Below are positions 8,396 through 16,247 of a stretch of DNA of 22,395 bases, piece by piece. Each line of letters opens with the position of its first letter. The stretch's first letter is position 1. This stretch comes from Xanthomarina sp035306705 (GTDB lineage Bacteria > Bacteroidota > Bacteroidia > Flavobacteriales > Flavobacteriaceae), in contig NZ_DATGNO010000166.1 of NCBI RefSeq assembly GCF_035306705.1, positions 1 to 22,395 on the forward strand, in the 5' to 3' direction. The position numbers and the translations under genes were made by a program. The notes under the pieces were generated by a model. That model ran no database searches. It was not told the DNA's origin and worked only from the letters and a program-made list of their open reading frames with translations.

Positions 8396-9832
8396 ATGCT
8401 TTTTAACTCCTTAGATTTCGCGATTTTTCTTCCAATAGTTTTTATACTCTATTGGTTTGTTGTAAATAATCAGTTAAAATATCAGAATGCATTAATTGTC
8501 ATCGCTAGTTATGTATTTTATGGTTGGTGGGATTATCGATTTTTATCTTTAATCCTGTTCAGTACCATAGTCGATTATGCGATTGGTATATTGTTACAAA
8601 AAATAGATTCTAAAAATCACAGAAAAGCTCTTTTATGGACGAGCATTTTTGTAAATATTGGATTATTAGGTTTTTTTAAATATTATAACTTTTTTGTAGA
8701 CAATTTTGTACAAGCCTTTTCATTTTTTGGTCAAGACATTCAACCCAATACCTTAAATATTATTTTACCTGTAGGAATAAGCTTCTATACCTTTCAAACC
8801 TTAAGTTATACTATTGATGTTTACCGCGGCCAATTGAAACCTACTAAGGATTTCATTTCCTTTGCAGCCTTTGTTAGTTTTTTTCCACAATTAGTAGCCG
8901 GCCCCATTGAGCGTGCTTCAAATTTATTGCCGCAGTTTTATGTGAAAAGACAGTTTAATTACACTAAAGCCGTTGATGGTTTACGACAAATTCTTTGGGG
9001 ATTGTTTAAGAAAGTTGTCATTGCGGACAACTGTGCCAACGTTGCAAATACCATTTTTAATGGTTATGAAACTTATTCTGCAAGTACCTTGGTTTTGGGA
9101 GCAGTGTTTTTTGCGTTTCAGATTTATGGAGATTTTTCAGGGTATTCAGATATTGCTATAGGAACTTCTAGGCTTTTTGGGTTTAACTTAAAGCAGAATT
9201 TTGCTACACCATATTTCTCACGTGATATAGCTGAGTTTTGGAGACGCTGGCATATCTCGCTGTCCACTTGGTTTCGAGACTATGTATATATTCCTTTAGG
9301 AGGGTCTAGAGGTAGTAAATGGAATCAGGTTCGTAATGTATTTATTATTTTTATTGTGAGCGGTTTTTGGCATGGTGCTAATTGGACCTTTATCGTTTGG
9401 GGAGTATTAAATGCCGTGTACTTCTTACCTTTACTACTAAGGAATAAAAATCGTCTCTATACCAACGTCGTTGCTGAAAATAGTATATTTCCGAACATAA
9501 AGGAGTTAATTCAAATGGCTATAACTTTTAGCTTGACTGTGTTAGCATGGGTGTTTTTTAGAGCAGAAGATGTGACTATGGCACTTAATTTCCTTTCTAG
9601 AACCTTAAACTTGTCCTTATTTACATTACCTCAAGTTAGACCAACTGATGTGTTTGTTTTTTTACTAATTTTCCTCGGGATAGAATGGGCTGGACGACGC
9701 CATTTATATGCCATAGAACGTTTATGGGTTAAATACCCTAGGTTTATTCGATTGTTAATATATTATATAATTGCTATGGTTATTTTTTTATATGGCGGTA
9801 AAACCCAAGAATTTATTTATTTTCAATTTTAA
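8396..9832 (+). CDS. MBOAT family O-acyltransferase (AlgI-like)
   Basis: This 478-residue polytopic membrane protein carries the AlgI/DltB-type MBOAT signatures: PQLVAGPIER (164-173), DFSGYSDIAIG (246-256), FWRRWHISLS (281-290) and GFWHGANW (323-330). The two His residues, 286 and 326, occupy the conserved catalytic or channel positions. Roughly ten or more hydrophobic segments are visible. The family passes an acyl group, usually acetyl, across the inner membrane to a polysaccharide, with a periplasmic SGNH-fold partner completing the transfer. The next gene, whose ATG overlaps this TAA by one base (TAATG), is such a partner but is frameshifted. Substrate here: probably the locus polysaccharide (inference). 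Confidence 0.92.
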   Translation: MLFNSLDFAIFLPIVFILYWFVVNNQLKYQNALIVIASYVFYGWWDYRFLSLILFSTIVDYAIGILLQKIDSKNHRKALLWTSIFVNIGLLGFFKYYNFFVDNFVQAFSFFGQDIQPNTLNIILPVGISFYTFQTLSYTIDVYRGQLKPTKDFISFAAFVSFFPQLVAGPIERASNLLPQFYVKRQFNYTKAVDGLRQILWGLFKKVVIADNCANVANTIFNGYETYSASTLVLGAVFFAFQIYGDFSGYSDIAIGTSRLFGFNLKQNFATPYFSRDIAEFWRRWHISLSTWFRDYVYIPLGGSRGSKWNQVRNVFIIFIVSGFWHGANWTFIVWGVLNAVYFLPLLLRNKNRLYTNVVAENSIFPNIKELIQMAITFSLTVLAWVFFRAEDVTMALNFLSRTLNLSLFTLPQVRPTDVFVFLLIFLGIEWAGRRHLYAIERLWVKYPRFIRLLIYYIIAMVIFLYGGKTQEFIYFQF

Positions 9833-10254
9833 TGAAAAGATTTTTAGTAAATACAAGCTTGTTTTTGTTTGTGCTAATAGCTAGTTTTTTTGTAGTTTTT
9901 AGTATGGCGGATGGTACAACCGATGCCTTTTATAAGAAGTTGTCATCGCAAAAACAGACATCACTTATTGTAGGGTCATCCAGAGCAGCTCAAGGAATAC
10001 ATCCGAATATTATAGATTCTGTTTATGGTTCAAATAGCATATATAATTATGGGTTTACCATTTCTGCATCACCGTATGGCAAAGCATATTATACGAGTAT
10101 TTTAAGTAAGCTTAAAAGAAAAGAGGAGAAGGGTGTTTTTATAATTGCTGTAACGCCTTGGTCGTTATCTGAAAATAAGTTAACACACACACAAATACAA
10201 CTCCGTATCCAGAAGATAATGACTTTATTGGCAAAACAAATTTTGTTAATATGA
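9832..10254 (+). CDS. N-terminal part of frameshifted SGNH-type acyltransferase partner
   Basis: This is a 140-residue reading frame. An N-terminal membrane anchor or signal (about residues 4-24) is followed by GSSRAAQGI (48-56), which matches SGNH block I with Ser as nucleophile, and by NYGFTISASPYG (72-83) in the position of the oxyanion Gly/Asn block. After WSLSENK (110-116) the frame runs through an (AC)5 tract and becomes nonsense-like (QIQLRIQKIM) before stopping at 10254. In the frame used by the next gene the same DNA reads TNTTPYPEDNDFIGKTNFVN and joins straight into the downstream product. Dropping one AC unit gives a single 311-residue protein from 9832 to 10769. I therefore regard this as half of one gene, broken or switched off in this copy; a sequencing error is the alternative. 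Confidence 0.75.
   Translation: MKRFLVNTSLFLFVLIASFFVVFSMADGTTDAFYKKLSSQKQTSLIVGSSRAAQGIHPNIIDSVYGSNSIYNYGFTISASPYGKAYYTSILSKLKRKEEKGVFIIAVTPWSLSENKLTHTQIQLRIQKIMTLLAKQILLI
10183..10193 (+). repeat. (AC)5 dinucleotide tract at frameshift point
   Basis: ACACACACACA occupies these positions inside the split SGNH-type gene. The upstream frame enters as LTHTQIQ; the frame that continues into the C-terminal half is one dinucleotide out. With four AC units the reading is continuous, ENKLTHTNTTPYPEDND and onward. Short dinucleotide tracts are known slipped-strand sites in phase-variable surface genes, though five units is at the short end. Confidence 0.85.
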
Positions 10255-10769
10255 ATCCAAATATAGAATACCTTCTTGAATCTTTTGTTCCTAAAAACGA
10301 GGCTATTATCAGGAATAAAAAACGTAAAGGCATGTATCAAACATTTTATGTGCAGGATAATGGTTGGTTGGAAGTAACTATAGAATCTGACATGATATCT
10401 AGAGAATTTAGAACAAAAAATAAAATTGAAAGTTATAGAAATAGATTAGTAAAGTACAATGGGATTTCTGAATATAGATGGGACTATTTAATTAAAACAA
10501 TTAATTTATTTAAAGAACAAGGGGATGTATATTTGGTGAGAATACCTGTAATAGAGGCGATGTTAGAGGTTGAAAATGAATTGATTCCCAATTTTGATGA
10601 AAAAATAGAAAATTTAGCTAAGGACTACCAGATACCTTATATTAACATGATGCCATTTAACAACGAGTATGAATTTACAGATGGAAATCATTTAACCATT
10701 GCTTCAGGAAAAAAGTTTTCGTTAGATTTAGCAAGTCAAATGAAGAAACTGAAAAGTAATAATAATTAG
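10251..10769 (+). CDS. C-terminal part of frameshifted SGNH-type acyltransferase partner
   Basis: This 172-residue frame carries TDGNHLT (143-149); Asp-144 and His-147 fit the D-x-x-H of SGNH block V. It therefore supplies the acid/base half of the active site whose Ser lies in the preceding frame. It has no signal or membrane segment of its own, which argues against independent function in the periplasm. The ATG at 10251 overlaps the upstream stop (ATGA), so it might still be translated, but the frame is open upstream to 10179 with protein-like sequence (TTPYPEDNDFIGKTNFV), so the ATG is probably an internal Met of the original 311-residue protein. The expected role is to complete acyl transfer to the polysaccharide together with the MBOAT protein upstream. 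Confidence 0.72.
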   Translation: MNPNIEYLLESFVPKNEAIIRNKKRKGMYQTFYVQDNGWLEVTIESDMISREFRTKNKIESYRNRLVKYNGISEYRWDYLIKTINLFKEQGDVYLVRIPVIEAMLEVENELIPNFDEKIENLAKDYQIPYINMMPFNNEYEFTDGNHLTIASGKKFSLDLASQMKKLKSNNN

Positions 10770-10770
10770 A

Positions 10771-11943
10771 ATGACAATAGGAATTATACTTTCCAAAACC
10801 CCAGGGTATTCTGAAACCTTTTTTAATTCTAAAATCAAAGGCTTACAGGAAAATGGACATAGGGTCATCTTATTTACAGGCCCAACTGAAAAAAACTATA
10901 AAGGCTGTGAACATATTAAAAATCCAAAGGTTCATAGATTCTTATTGTTACAGTTATTCAAGATGGGTTTGGTAGGATTTCAGTTACTTGCTCATATAAA
11001 AGCAGTGAGGAACTACTTTAAACTAGAAAGACAACATGGTAGTACCATTAAGCGAACTCTAGAAAAAATATATTTGAACTCCGAATTACTGAAATTTAAA
11101 GGGGACTGGCTGCATTATGGCTTTGCTACATTGGCCTTAGAGCGTGAGTTAGTAGCAAAAGCTATAGGAACCAAAATAGCGGTGAGTTTTAGAGGGTATG
11201 ATATTAATGTCTATCCTTTAAAACATCCTGGTTGTTATGAATTGCTTTGGAAACACGTGGATAAGGTTCATGCGATATCTCATTATATGTTGAGGCAGGG
11301 CTGGTTTTTAGGATTACCTAAAAGTGTACCCTATCAAATAATAACTCCAGCAGTTGATTTGAAAAACTTGCCAAATAGAACGATTCAGGATTCGTATGAG
11401 ACCATCAAGATCGTCACCATTGCTAGGCTGCATTGGATAAAAGGTATTAATTATTTACTAGAAGTTGCCAACTGTTTAAAATTGGCTAATGTTAATTTTG
11501 AATGGCTAATTATAGGTTCGGGGCAAAATGCGGAAACAGAACGTTATTTGTATCATATTCACGACAAAGAATTAACACAGCAAGTAATTTTAAAAGGACA
11601 ATGTTCGCATAAAGAAACTTTAAATATCTTAAAGGATTGTGATGTTTATGTGCAAACGAGTTTAAATGAAGGTTTTTGTAATGCGGTTTTAGAAGCACAG
11701 GCTTTAGGAATACCTAGTGTGGCCTTTAAGATTGGCGGACTTCCTGAAAATATTGATGATAAAAAAACAGGCTGGCTGATAGCGCCTTATGATGTGGCAG
11801 TGATGGCAAAAACCATAATTGATATTTCTAATTTAGAATTTCATGAAAAGGAAGCGCTAGCTGAACGATCCATAGAACGTGTTAGAGCAGCCTTTAATTT
11901 CGAGCATCAGAAACAATATTTTGATGAATTTTATATAAATTGA
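10771..11943 (+). CDS. Glycosyltransferase family 4 (WcaL-like)
   Basis: The 390-residue protein has GT-B architecture. SFRGYD (139-144) lies in the N-terminal domain, as in WcaL/AmsK-type colanic-acid transferases. ITPAVDL (191-197) precedes the linker, IARLHWIKG (217-225) starts the donor domain, and the EX7E motif EGFCNAVLE has E300 and E308. IGGLPENI follows in the usual place. It should transfer a sugar in a retaining reaction at the cytoplasmic face. It begins one base after the TAG of the split SGNH gene, closing the compact cluster that starts at 5445, and is followed by a 95-base gap. The exact linkage and donor are unknown. Confidence 0.9.
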   Translation: MTIGIILSKTPGYSETFFNSKIKGLQENGHRVILFTGPTEKNYKGCEHIKNPKVHRFLLLQLFKMGLVGFQLLAHIKAVRNYFKLERQHGSTIKRTLEKIYLNSELLKFKGDWLHYGFATLALERELVAKAIGTKIAVSFRGYDINVYPLKHPGCYELLWKHVDKVHAISHYMLRQGWFLGLPKSVPYQIITPAVDLKNLPNRTIQDSYETIKIVTIARLHWIKGINYLLEVANCLKLANVNFEWLIIGSGQNAETERYLYHIHDKELTQQVILKGQCSHKETLNILKDCDVYVQTSLNEGFCNAVLEAQALGIPSVAFKIGGLPENIDDKKTGWLIAPYDVAVMAKTIIDISNLEFHEKEALAERSIERVRAAFNFEHQKQYFDEFYIN

Positions 11944-11952
11944 CATAAAATA

Positions 11953-11971
11953 AGCATCAATGTTAGATGCT
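11953..11971 (+). repeat. Inverted repeat AGCATC-7-GATGCT after GT4 gene
   Basis: A perfect 6-bp stem with a 7-base loop lies ten bases after the stop of the GT4 gene. No T-run follows, so a classical intrinsic terminator is not supported. Its last base is shared with a candidate -7 box at 11971-11978, so it could equally be a regulatory site. Confidence 0.3.
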
Positions 11972-11978
11972 AGATTTG
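11971..11978 (+). promoter_or_regulatory. Candidate -7 box (TAGATTTG)
   Basis: TAGATTTG is an exact match to the Bacteroidota -7 consensus TAnnTTTG and lies 60 bases before the FkbM-type methyltransferase gene in a 95-base gap. I see no TTG -33 element at 17-23 bases upstream; the nearest TTG is about 28 bases away. It may start a new transcript at 12039. Confidence 0.35.
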
Positions 11979-12038
11979 AAATTGAAAATTGAAAGCTGTT
12001 ATTTAATTATCGTAGATATAGTCTAAAATTTAAAGTTA

Positions 12039-12935
12039 ATGATTAAAATCCCAAAACGCATAAAACAGCGGTACAAACAATTTTCCAAGCATCCTTTAAC
12101 AAAAGGTCATGAGAATCATGCCTTATGGCGCTATATTTATTTTCATTTTATGATTAAATGGAAGAAAAAAATGATTTATAAATGGGTTGGTGATTTGAAA
12201 TTTATTGCCAGGAAAGGAGAAGCTGGGATTGTTGGGAACATTTATTATGGATTATTTGAATTTGAAGAATCCATTTTTTTAATTCACTTGCTAAATAAAA
12301 ATGATTTTTTTCTTGATATAGGAGCCAATGTAGGCCATTATTCTTTGTTGATGGCTGGGGTGAATAATACATTATCCTTGGCAATTGAACCCGTACCGGC
12401 GACTTATAATAAATTAAAGGAAAACATATCTTTAAATAATTTAGAGCATTTAATAGAATTTAGGAATATAGGTGTTTCAAATAAAAACGGGATGCTTTAT
12501 TTTTCTACAGATCGTGGCACTATGGATAGGATTGTAGATCAATCGTACACGTACTCGACTGCAGTAAAAGTAGAAACAATTGACTCCATTTTAGAAGATA
12601 GAGTTCCTCTTGCATTAAAAATAGATGTTGAAGGCTATGAGAACTATGCTTTAGAGGGAGCAGTTAAAATGTTAGAGAATCCTGATTTTAAAGTTTTAAT
12701 CTTAGAGTTAAATAGTTCTGGGAAAGTCTATGGGTTTGAGGATCAGTATATATATGAAAAAGTTATATCGTATGGGTTTAAACCTTATAGATATGAACCT
12801 AAAAACAGACGACTTAAAGAATTAGAAACCTATAATAAGGAACAGTTTAATACCATTTTTGTACGCGATTTAGCATTTGTAAGCGCGCGACTTATTTCAA
12901 GTGACCCTGTTAAAATAAATAATCACTATTTTTGA
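12039..12935 (+). CDS. FkbM family methyltransferase
   Basis: The 298-residue protein has the FkbM pattern: FLDIGANVGHYS (91-102) as the SAM-binding motif I, AIEP (115-118) as the acidic ribose-binding loop, and LKIDVEGYE (193-201), the family's characteristic signature. The first ~80 residues are basic and form a family-variable N-terminal region. No signal peptide is present. FkbM proteins methylate hydroxyl groups of diverse small molecules and are common in polysaccharide loci, where they are thought to O-methylate sugars; that role is inferred here. It is separated from the previous gene by 95 bases with a possible -7 box. Confident in family, not in substrate. Confidence 0.9.
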   Translation: MIKIPKRIKQRYKQFSKHPLTKGHENHALWRYIYFHFMIKWKKKMIYKWVGDLKFIARKGEAGIVGNIYYGLFEFEESIFLIHLLNKNDFFLDIGANVGHYSLLMAGVNNTLSLAIEPVPATYNKLKENISLNNLEHLIEFRNIGVSNKNGMLYFSTDRGTMDRIVDQSYTYSTAVKVETIDSILEDRVPLALKIDVEGYENYALEGAVKMLENPDFKVLILELNSSGKVYGFEDQYIYEKVISYGFKPYRYEPKNRRLKELETYNKEQFNTIFVRDLAFVSARLISSDPVKINNHYF

Positions 12936-12960
12936 TTAAAACAAACGCATTCAAGCTATT

Positions 12961-12968
12961 TATCTTTG
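12961..12968 (+). promoter_or_regulatory. Candidate -7 box (TATCTTTG) abutting a start codon
   Basis: TATCTTTG is an exact TAnnTTTG match in the 34-base gap before the exostosin-type gene and ends one base before the ATG at 12970. The nearest upstream TTG is at 12932-12934, a 26-base spacer, slightly longer than usual. If active, it would give a nearly leaderless mRNA or force use of the Met at 13018. Confidence 0.4.
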
Positions 12969-12969
12969 C

Positions 12970-14040
12970 ATGAAATTATACTTTCCACCCTCACATTATA
13001 ATGCGGCCTATCGCGGCATGGTTTTTCCACTGCTAAAGCCATTTATAAAAAGCGAATCGTTTACAGATACGGAGCGAAAGGAAATATACGGGGTCTCGGA
13101 ACAAGATTTTACCTTTACAGAATTTCTGGAAGAAGCAGATATCGTCATATTACCAATGGCTTGGAATTATTATGTAAAAACAAAACAAGAAAACCTGGCG
13201 GTATCTTTTATTAAGGAATGTGGGCAGCTAAATAAAAAGGTTCTTGCCCTTAATATTGGTGATTTTGGGGTTAAAGTTCCAAGTTTTAATAATGTCATAC
13301 TTCTTCGTTCTGGAGGGTATAAAACTAAGTTTGAAAATCACGAGTTTTGTATTCCTCCTTTTATAGAAGATCCTTTAAAAAAATATTTTAGTAGTGATAA
13401 AATATTCCTTAGGCCTTATCAAAAGTTTGCAGTTGTTGGTTTTTGTGGTCAAGCCAATGCTTCGCGTGTTAATGCTATTAAAGAAGTAGTAAAAACTAGC
13501 CTGAGAAACTTAAAATATTACTTTAAACTTACTAAAGAAGAGCCTCAGCAAATTCTTTCTACATCATATCTAAGAGCTTCCGTATTAAACGTTTTACAAG
13601 AGGCGGATGGAGTTGTCTGCAATTTTATTTTTCGGAAAAAATACAGAGCAGGAGTGACTAGTAATAAGGATTTCCACGAAACTACCTTAGCATTTTATAA
13701 TAACTTAAAAGACTCTGATTATATAGTTTGTGTACGAGGAGCAGGGAATTTTTCGGTGCGATTTTATGAAGCTTTAGCTATGGGGCGCATACCCATTTTT
13801 ATAAATACCGATTGCGCTTTACCCTTAGATAGTATGGTTGCTTGGAAAAAGCATGTAGTATGGGTGGAGTTTAAGGATAGATTTCAGGTGGCTGAAAAAG
13901 TTAAACAGTTTCATGATAGTATGACTGAAGTTGATTTTTTAGCTTTACAGCAAGCTAATAGAAGTTTATGGGAAGATCGATTAAGGTTGGGAGGTTTTTG
14001 TAAAGGTTTGATTAAAAGTGACTTATGTATTTATAAGTAA
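12970..14040 (+). CDS. Exostosin family (GT47-like) glycosyltransferase
   Basis: The 356-residue protein shows the C-terminal exostosin signature: CVRGAGNFSVRFYEALA (254-270) followed by MGRIPIFINT (271-280), the conserved donor-binding segment of GT47 enzymes. DIVILPMAWNYYV (58-70) is the N-terminal domain strand often found in bacterial members. There is no signal peptide or membrane segment, unlike eukaryotic exostosins, so it should act in the cytoplasm on a lipid-linked glycan. A -7-like box touches the ATG, so the true start could be ATG 13018 (Met-17), although MKLYFPPSHY looks like a natural N-terminus for the family. Donor and linkage unknown. Confidence 0.82.
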   Translation: MKLYFPPSHYNAAYRGMVFPLLKPFIKSESFTDTERKEIYGVSEQDFTFTEFLEEADIVILPMAWNYYVKTKQENLAVSFIKECGQLNKKVLALNIGDFGVKVPSFNNVILLRSGGYKTKFENHEFCIPPFIEDPLKKYFSSDKIFLRPYQKFAVVGFCGQANASRVNAIKEVVKTSLRNLKYYFKLTKEEPQQILSTSYLRASVLNVLQEADGVVCNFIFRKKYRAGVTSNKDFHETTLAFYNNLKDSDYIVCVRGAGNFSVRFYEALAMGRIPIFINTDCALPLDSMVAWKKHVVWVEFKDRFQVAEKVKQFHDSMTEVDFLALQQANRSLWEDRLRLGGFCKGLIKSDLCIYK

Positions 14041-14079
14041 CTTACTATTGTTTTTACACCTTACCCTCAACTGTTTTTA

Positions 14080-14087
14080 TATATTTG
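14080..14087 (+). promoter_or_regulatory. Candidate -7 box (TATATTTG) before the Gtr-like module
   Basis: TATATTTG matches TAnnTTTG exactly, 36 bases before the ATG at 14124, in an 83-base gap. No TTG -33 element sits at the usual distance. A 6-bp inverted repeat (TCAAGA at 14098-14103, TCTTGA at 14115-14120) lies between the box and the start codon and could form a small hairpin in the leader. Confidence 0.35.
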
Positions 14088-14123
14088 ATTTTGTTAATCA
14101 AGAGGTAAAAAATATCTTGAAAT

Positions 14124-15269
14124 ATGAACAAACTAATTTTTTTTAAGGAGAATAAAATATTTGCCGTCATTTTTGTTTTTGCAGTAATTTTTATCTTACG
14201 GTCATTCATACTTCCTTTAGCAGGAGATGAAATAACTTACTTGAATATATCAAATAATATTTTAGAAGGTAGGTTTTATCAAAATGATTCTCCATCTACT
14301 TTTACACCAATTATCCCCTTTATTCTCACTTTTTTTCAAGTACTTTCTTTTCCTGAACTAGGTTTTGCTTTAAATAAGGTTTTTAATGCCTCACTGTTTT
14401 TAATTGGACTTTATTTCGGATATCTATTTTTTAGAGAAAATAAGATAGACCATAAAGTTTCTATTTCAATTATTTCTGTGACTTTAGTAACTCAGGTAGT
14501 TATAAGTTTTATTCCAACCTTATATCCAGATGCATTACTGTTTTTCTGTTTTTGGGGCTTTTTATATTATTCAACAAAAGAAGCAAATATTAGCAACTTT
14601 AGAAAGATGATTTTTCTGTTTACGGTGTTAACGCTAACAAGACATGTGTATGCTGTTTTGGGAGTTGTTGTGTTGATCAATCTTTATAAGCTTTATACAT
14701 ATAAAAAATTGGACTTAAAAAAGGCTTTATTTTACTGTTTTGCATGCTTAACTCCATTTATAGTGTGGTTTAAGTATGTATATCATATAGAATCAAACAA
14801 CCTGAGTAACCTTACCTATTTTAGTAGATTTAAAGAGGAAAGTTCCTTGTTTTATAATATTAAGGCAGGTTTGGGGCTAATACAACATCAAGAGGTGAGT
14901 AGAATTAACGGTATTCCTGCATTTATATCTGTTTTTATTCCAATTACCGGCATTAGAAACTTTGTGTTGAGTGTGGTACTAATCTCGGCATTTATTTATG
15001 GTTATATTAATAGGAAGTCAAATACCGAGGGGGTGAAAATACTATTTTTATCTATTTGTTTGGTCATGTTAGGCTTTGTTGCTGCTGGCACAGGATTTAG
15101 TAGATATTGGGTGCCTTTAATCCCAGGGTTTTATTTGGGATACTATTTTTTAACTCAAAAGTTTAAAGTAAAAAACATATATTTTATTAATCTTTTGTAT
15201 GTTATGGCTTTTATCTATATATTAAATGAACTTAGGATAAGTCTCATAATTTTCGAAAAATATTTATAA
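14124..15269 (+). CDS. GT-C-type membrane glycosyltransferase (GtrC/ArnT-like)
   Basis: This 381-residue protein is mostly hydrophobic with about ten likely membrane segments. Near the N-terminus, LPLAGDEITYL (30-40) provides the acidic pair Asp-35/Glu-36 in the first extracytoplasmic loop, as in PMT/ArnT-type GT-C enzymes. PTLYPDALLF (131-140), LTRHVY (171-176) and SRYWVPLIPGF (326-336) resemble conserved spots of that superfamily. Such enzymes use a polyprenyl-phosphate sugar on the outer side of the inner membrane. The next two genes encode the expected donor synthase and flippase, so this is probably the acceptor-specific transferase of a side-branching module. A T8 run is at 14137-14144 just after the start. 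Assignment rests on topology and motifs, not on strong family identity. Confidence 0.72.
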   Translation: MNKLIFFKENKIFAVIFVFAVIFILRSFILPLAGDEITYLNISNNILEGRFYQNDSPSTFTPIIPFILTFFQVLSFPELGFALNKVFNASLFLIGLYFGYLFFRENKIDHKVSISIISVTLVTQVVISFIPTLYPDALLFFCFWGFLYYSTKEANISNFRKMIFLFTVLTLTRHVYAVLGVVVLINLYKLYTYKKLDLKKALFYCFACLTPFIVWFKYVYHIESNNLSNLTYFSRFKEESSLFYNIKAGLGLIQHQEVSRINGIPAFISVFIPITGIRNFVLSVVLISAFIYGYINRKSNTEGVKILFLSICLVMLGFVAAGTGFSRYWVPLIPGFYLGYYFLTQKFKVKNIYFINLLYVMAFIYILNELRISLIIFEKYL

Positions 15270-15284
15270 TATACCCAATCAAAT

Positions 15285-16247
15285 ATGGACTATAATTCCT
15301 ATAAGCTTTTAATTTATATGCCAGCTTTAAACGAGGCTGAAACGATATACAATGTACTGAAATCGATTCCTGCAAATTATGAACACTTTAATGCGGTGGA
15401 GTTATTGGTTGTCAACGATGGGAGTACGGATGATACTGAAAATAAATCCAAAGCGGCGGGAGCAACAGTAATTAGTCATAATAGAAATAAAGGCGTAGGA
15501 GAAGCATTCCAGACAGCACTGACTTATGCTTTAAAGATAAAAGCATCAGTTATGGTTAGTATTGACGCGGACGGACAATTTGATGTAAACCAAATAAATG
15601 ATTTTATACAACCAATTATTGAAAATAAAACTGATTTTTGTATAGGTAATAGGTTCCATGGAAACAGACCTGAAAACATGCCTAAAATAAAATATTGGGG
15701 TAATAAACAAGTGAATAAGATAGTGTCATTTATTAGTAAAACTAAAATTGAAGATGCTTCCTGTGGTTTTAGAGCTTATTCTCAAGAAGCGCTGCTAAAT
15801 CTTAACTTACAAGGGAGCTTTACCTATACTCATGAAACTATTTTAGATTTGTTAGATAAAGGTTTGTCCGTAAAGCAAATCCCAGTACGGGTTGAGTATT
15901 TTGAAGGAAGAGTTTCTCGGATAGCAGATAGTATTATTGCATATGCGTTTAGAACATCAATTATAATATTTCGCTGCTTAAAAGATTATAAACCCTTACA
16001 GTTTTTTTTAATTGTTTCTGGATTTATTTTTGGAATTGGACTCCTTTTAGGTGGATTTACACTTATACACTGGATTGTAAATAATACTATCAGTCCTTAT
16101 AAAAGTTTTGGTATAATAGGATTGTCTCTTGTAGGAATGTCTGTTGTCTTGGCTATTTTTGCCTTTATGGCAGATTCTTTAGGAAGAATGAGAAAGAATC
16201 AAGAAAGGATATTGTACTACCTTAAAAAGTCGTATTTTGAAAATTAG
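15285..16247 (+). CDS. Polyprenyl-phosphate glycosyltransferase (GtrB/DPM1-like GT2)
   Basis: The 320-residue protein has a cytoplasmic GT-A domain: MPALNE (12-17), VNDGSTDDT (43-51), NKGVGEAF (68-75), DADGQFD (94-100) with the metal-binding Asp pair, and CGFRAYS (160-166). Two C-terminal membrane helices (about 233-265 and 273-295) follow, the arrangement found in GtrB and bacterial DPM1-like enzymes. The reaction is transfer of a hexose (glucose, mannose or similar) from a nucleotide donor to undecaprenyl phosphate. It lies 15 bases after the GT-C gene and overlaps the GtrA-like gene by 11 bases, forming a three-gene module. The sugar is not determined. Confidence 0.9.
   Translation: MDYNSYKLLIYMPALNEAETIYNVLKSIPANYEHFNAVELLVVNDGSTDDTENKSKAAGATVISHNRNKGVGEAFQTALTYALKIKASVMVSIDADGQFDVNQINDFIQPIIENKTDFCIGNRFHGNRPENMPKIKYWGNKQVNKIVSFISKTKIEDASCGFRAYSQEALLNLNLQGSFTYTHETILDLLDKGLSVKQIPVRVEYFEGRVSRIADSIIAYAFRTSIIIFRCLKDYKPLQFFLIVSGFIFGIGLLLGGFTLIHWIVNNTISPYKSFGIIGLSLVGMSVVLAIFAFMADSLGRMRKNQERILYYLKKSYFEN

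Noticed and set aside
8973..9161. Alternative + strand frame inside the MBOAT gene
   Set aside because: Contained within a gene with full MBOAT signatures; an out-of-frame shadow.
10089..10340. Minus-strand frames overlapping the split SGNH gene
   Set aside because: Considered because the region is disrupted, but they lack motifs and the + strand frames carry the SGNH blocks on both sides.
11953..11971. Hairpin as an intrinsic terminator of the compact gene block
   Set aside because: The stem is only 6 bp and not followed by a T-run, so it is listed only as an inverted repeat.
1000..15450. Near-identical DNA for the DGSTDDT motif in the GT2 at 874 and the GtrB-like gene at 15285 as a duplication
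   Set aside because: Similarity is confined to the conserved nucleotide-binding motif and does not extend beyond it.
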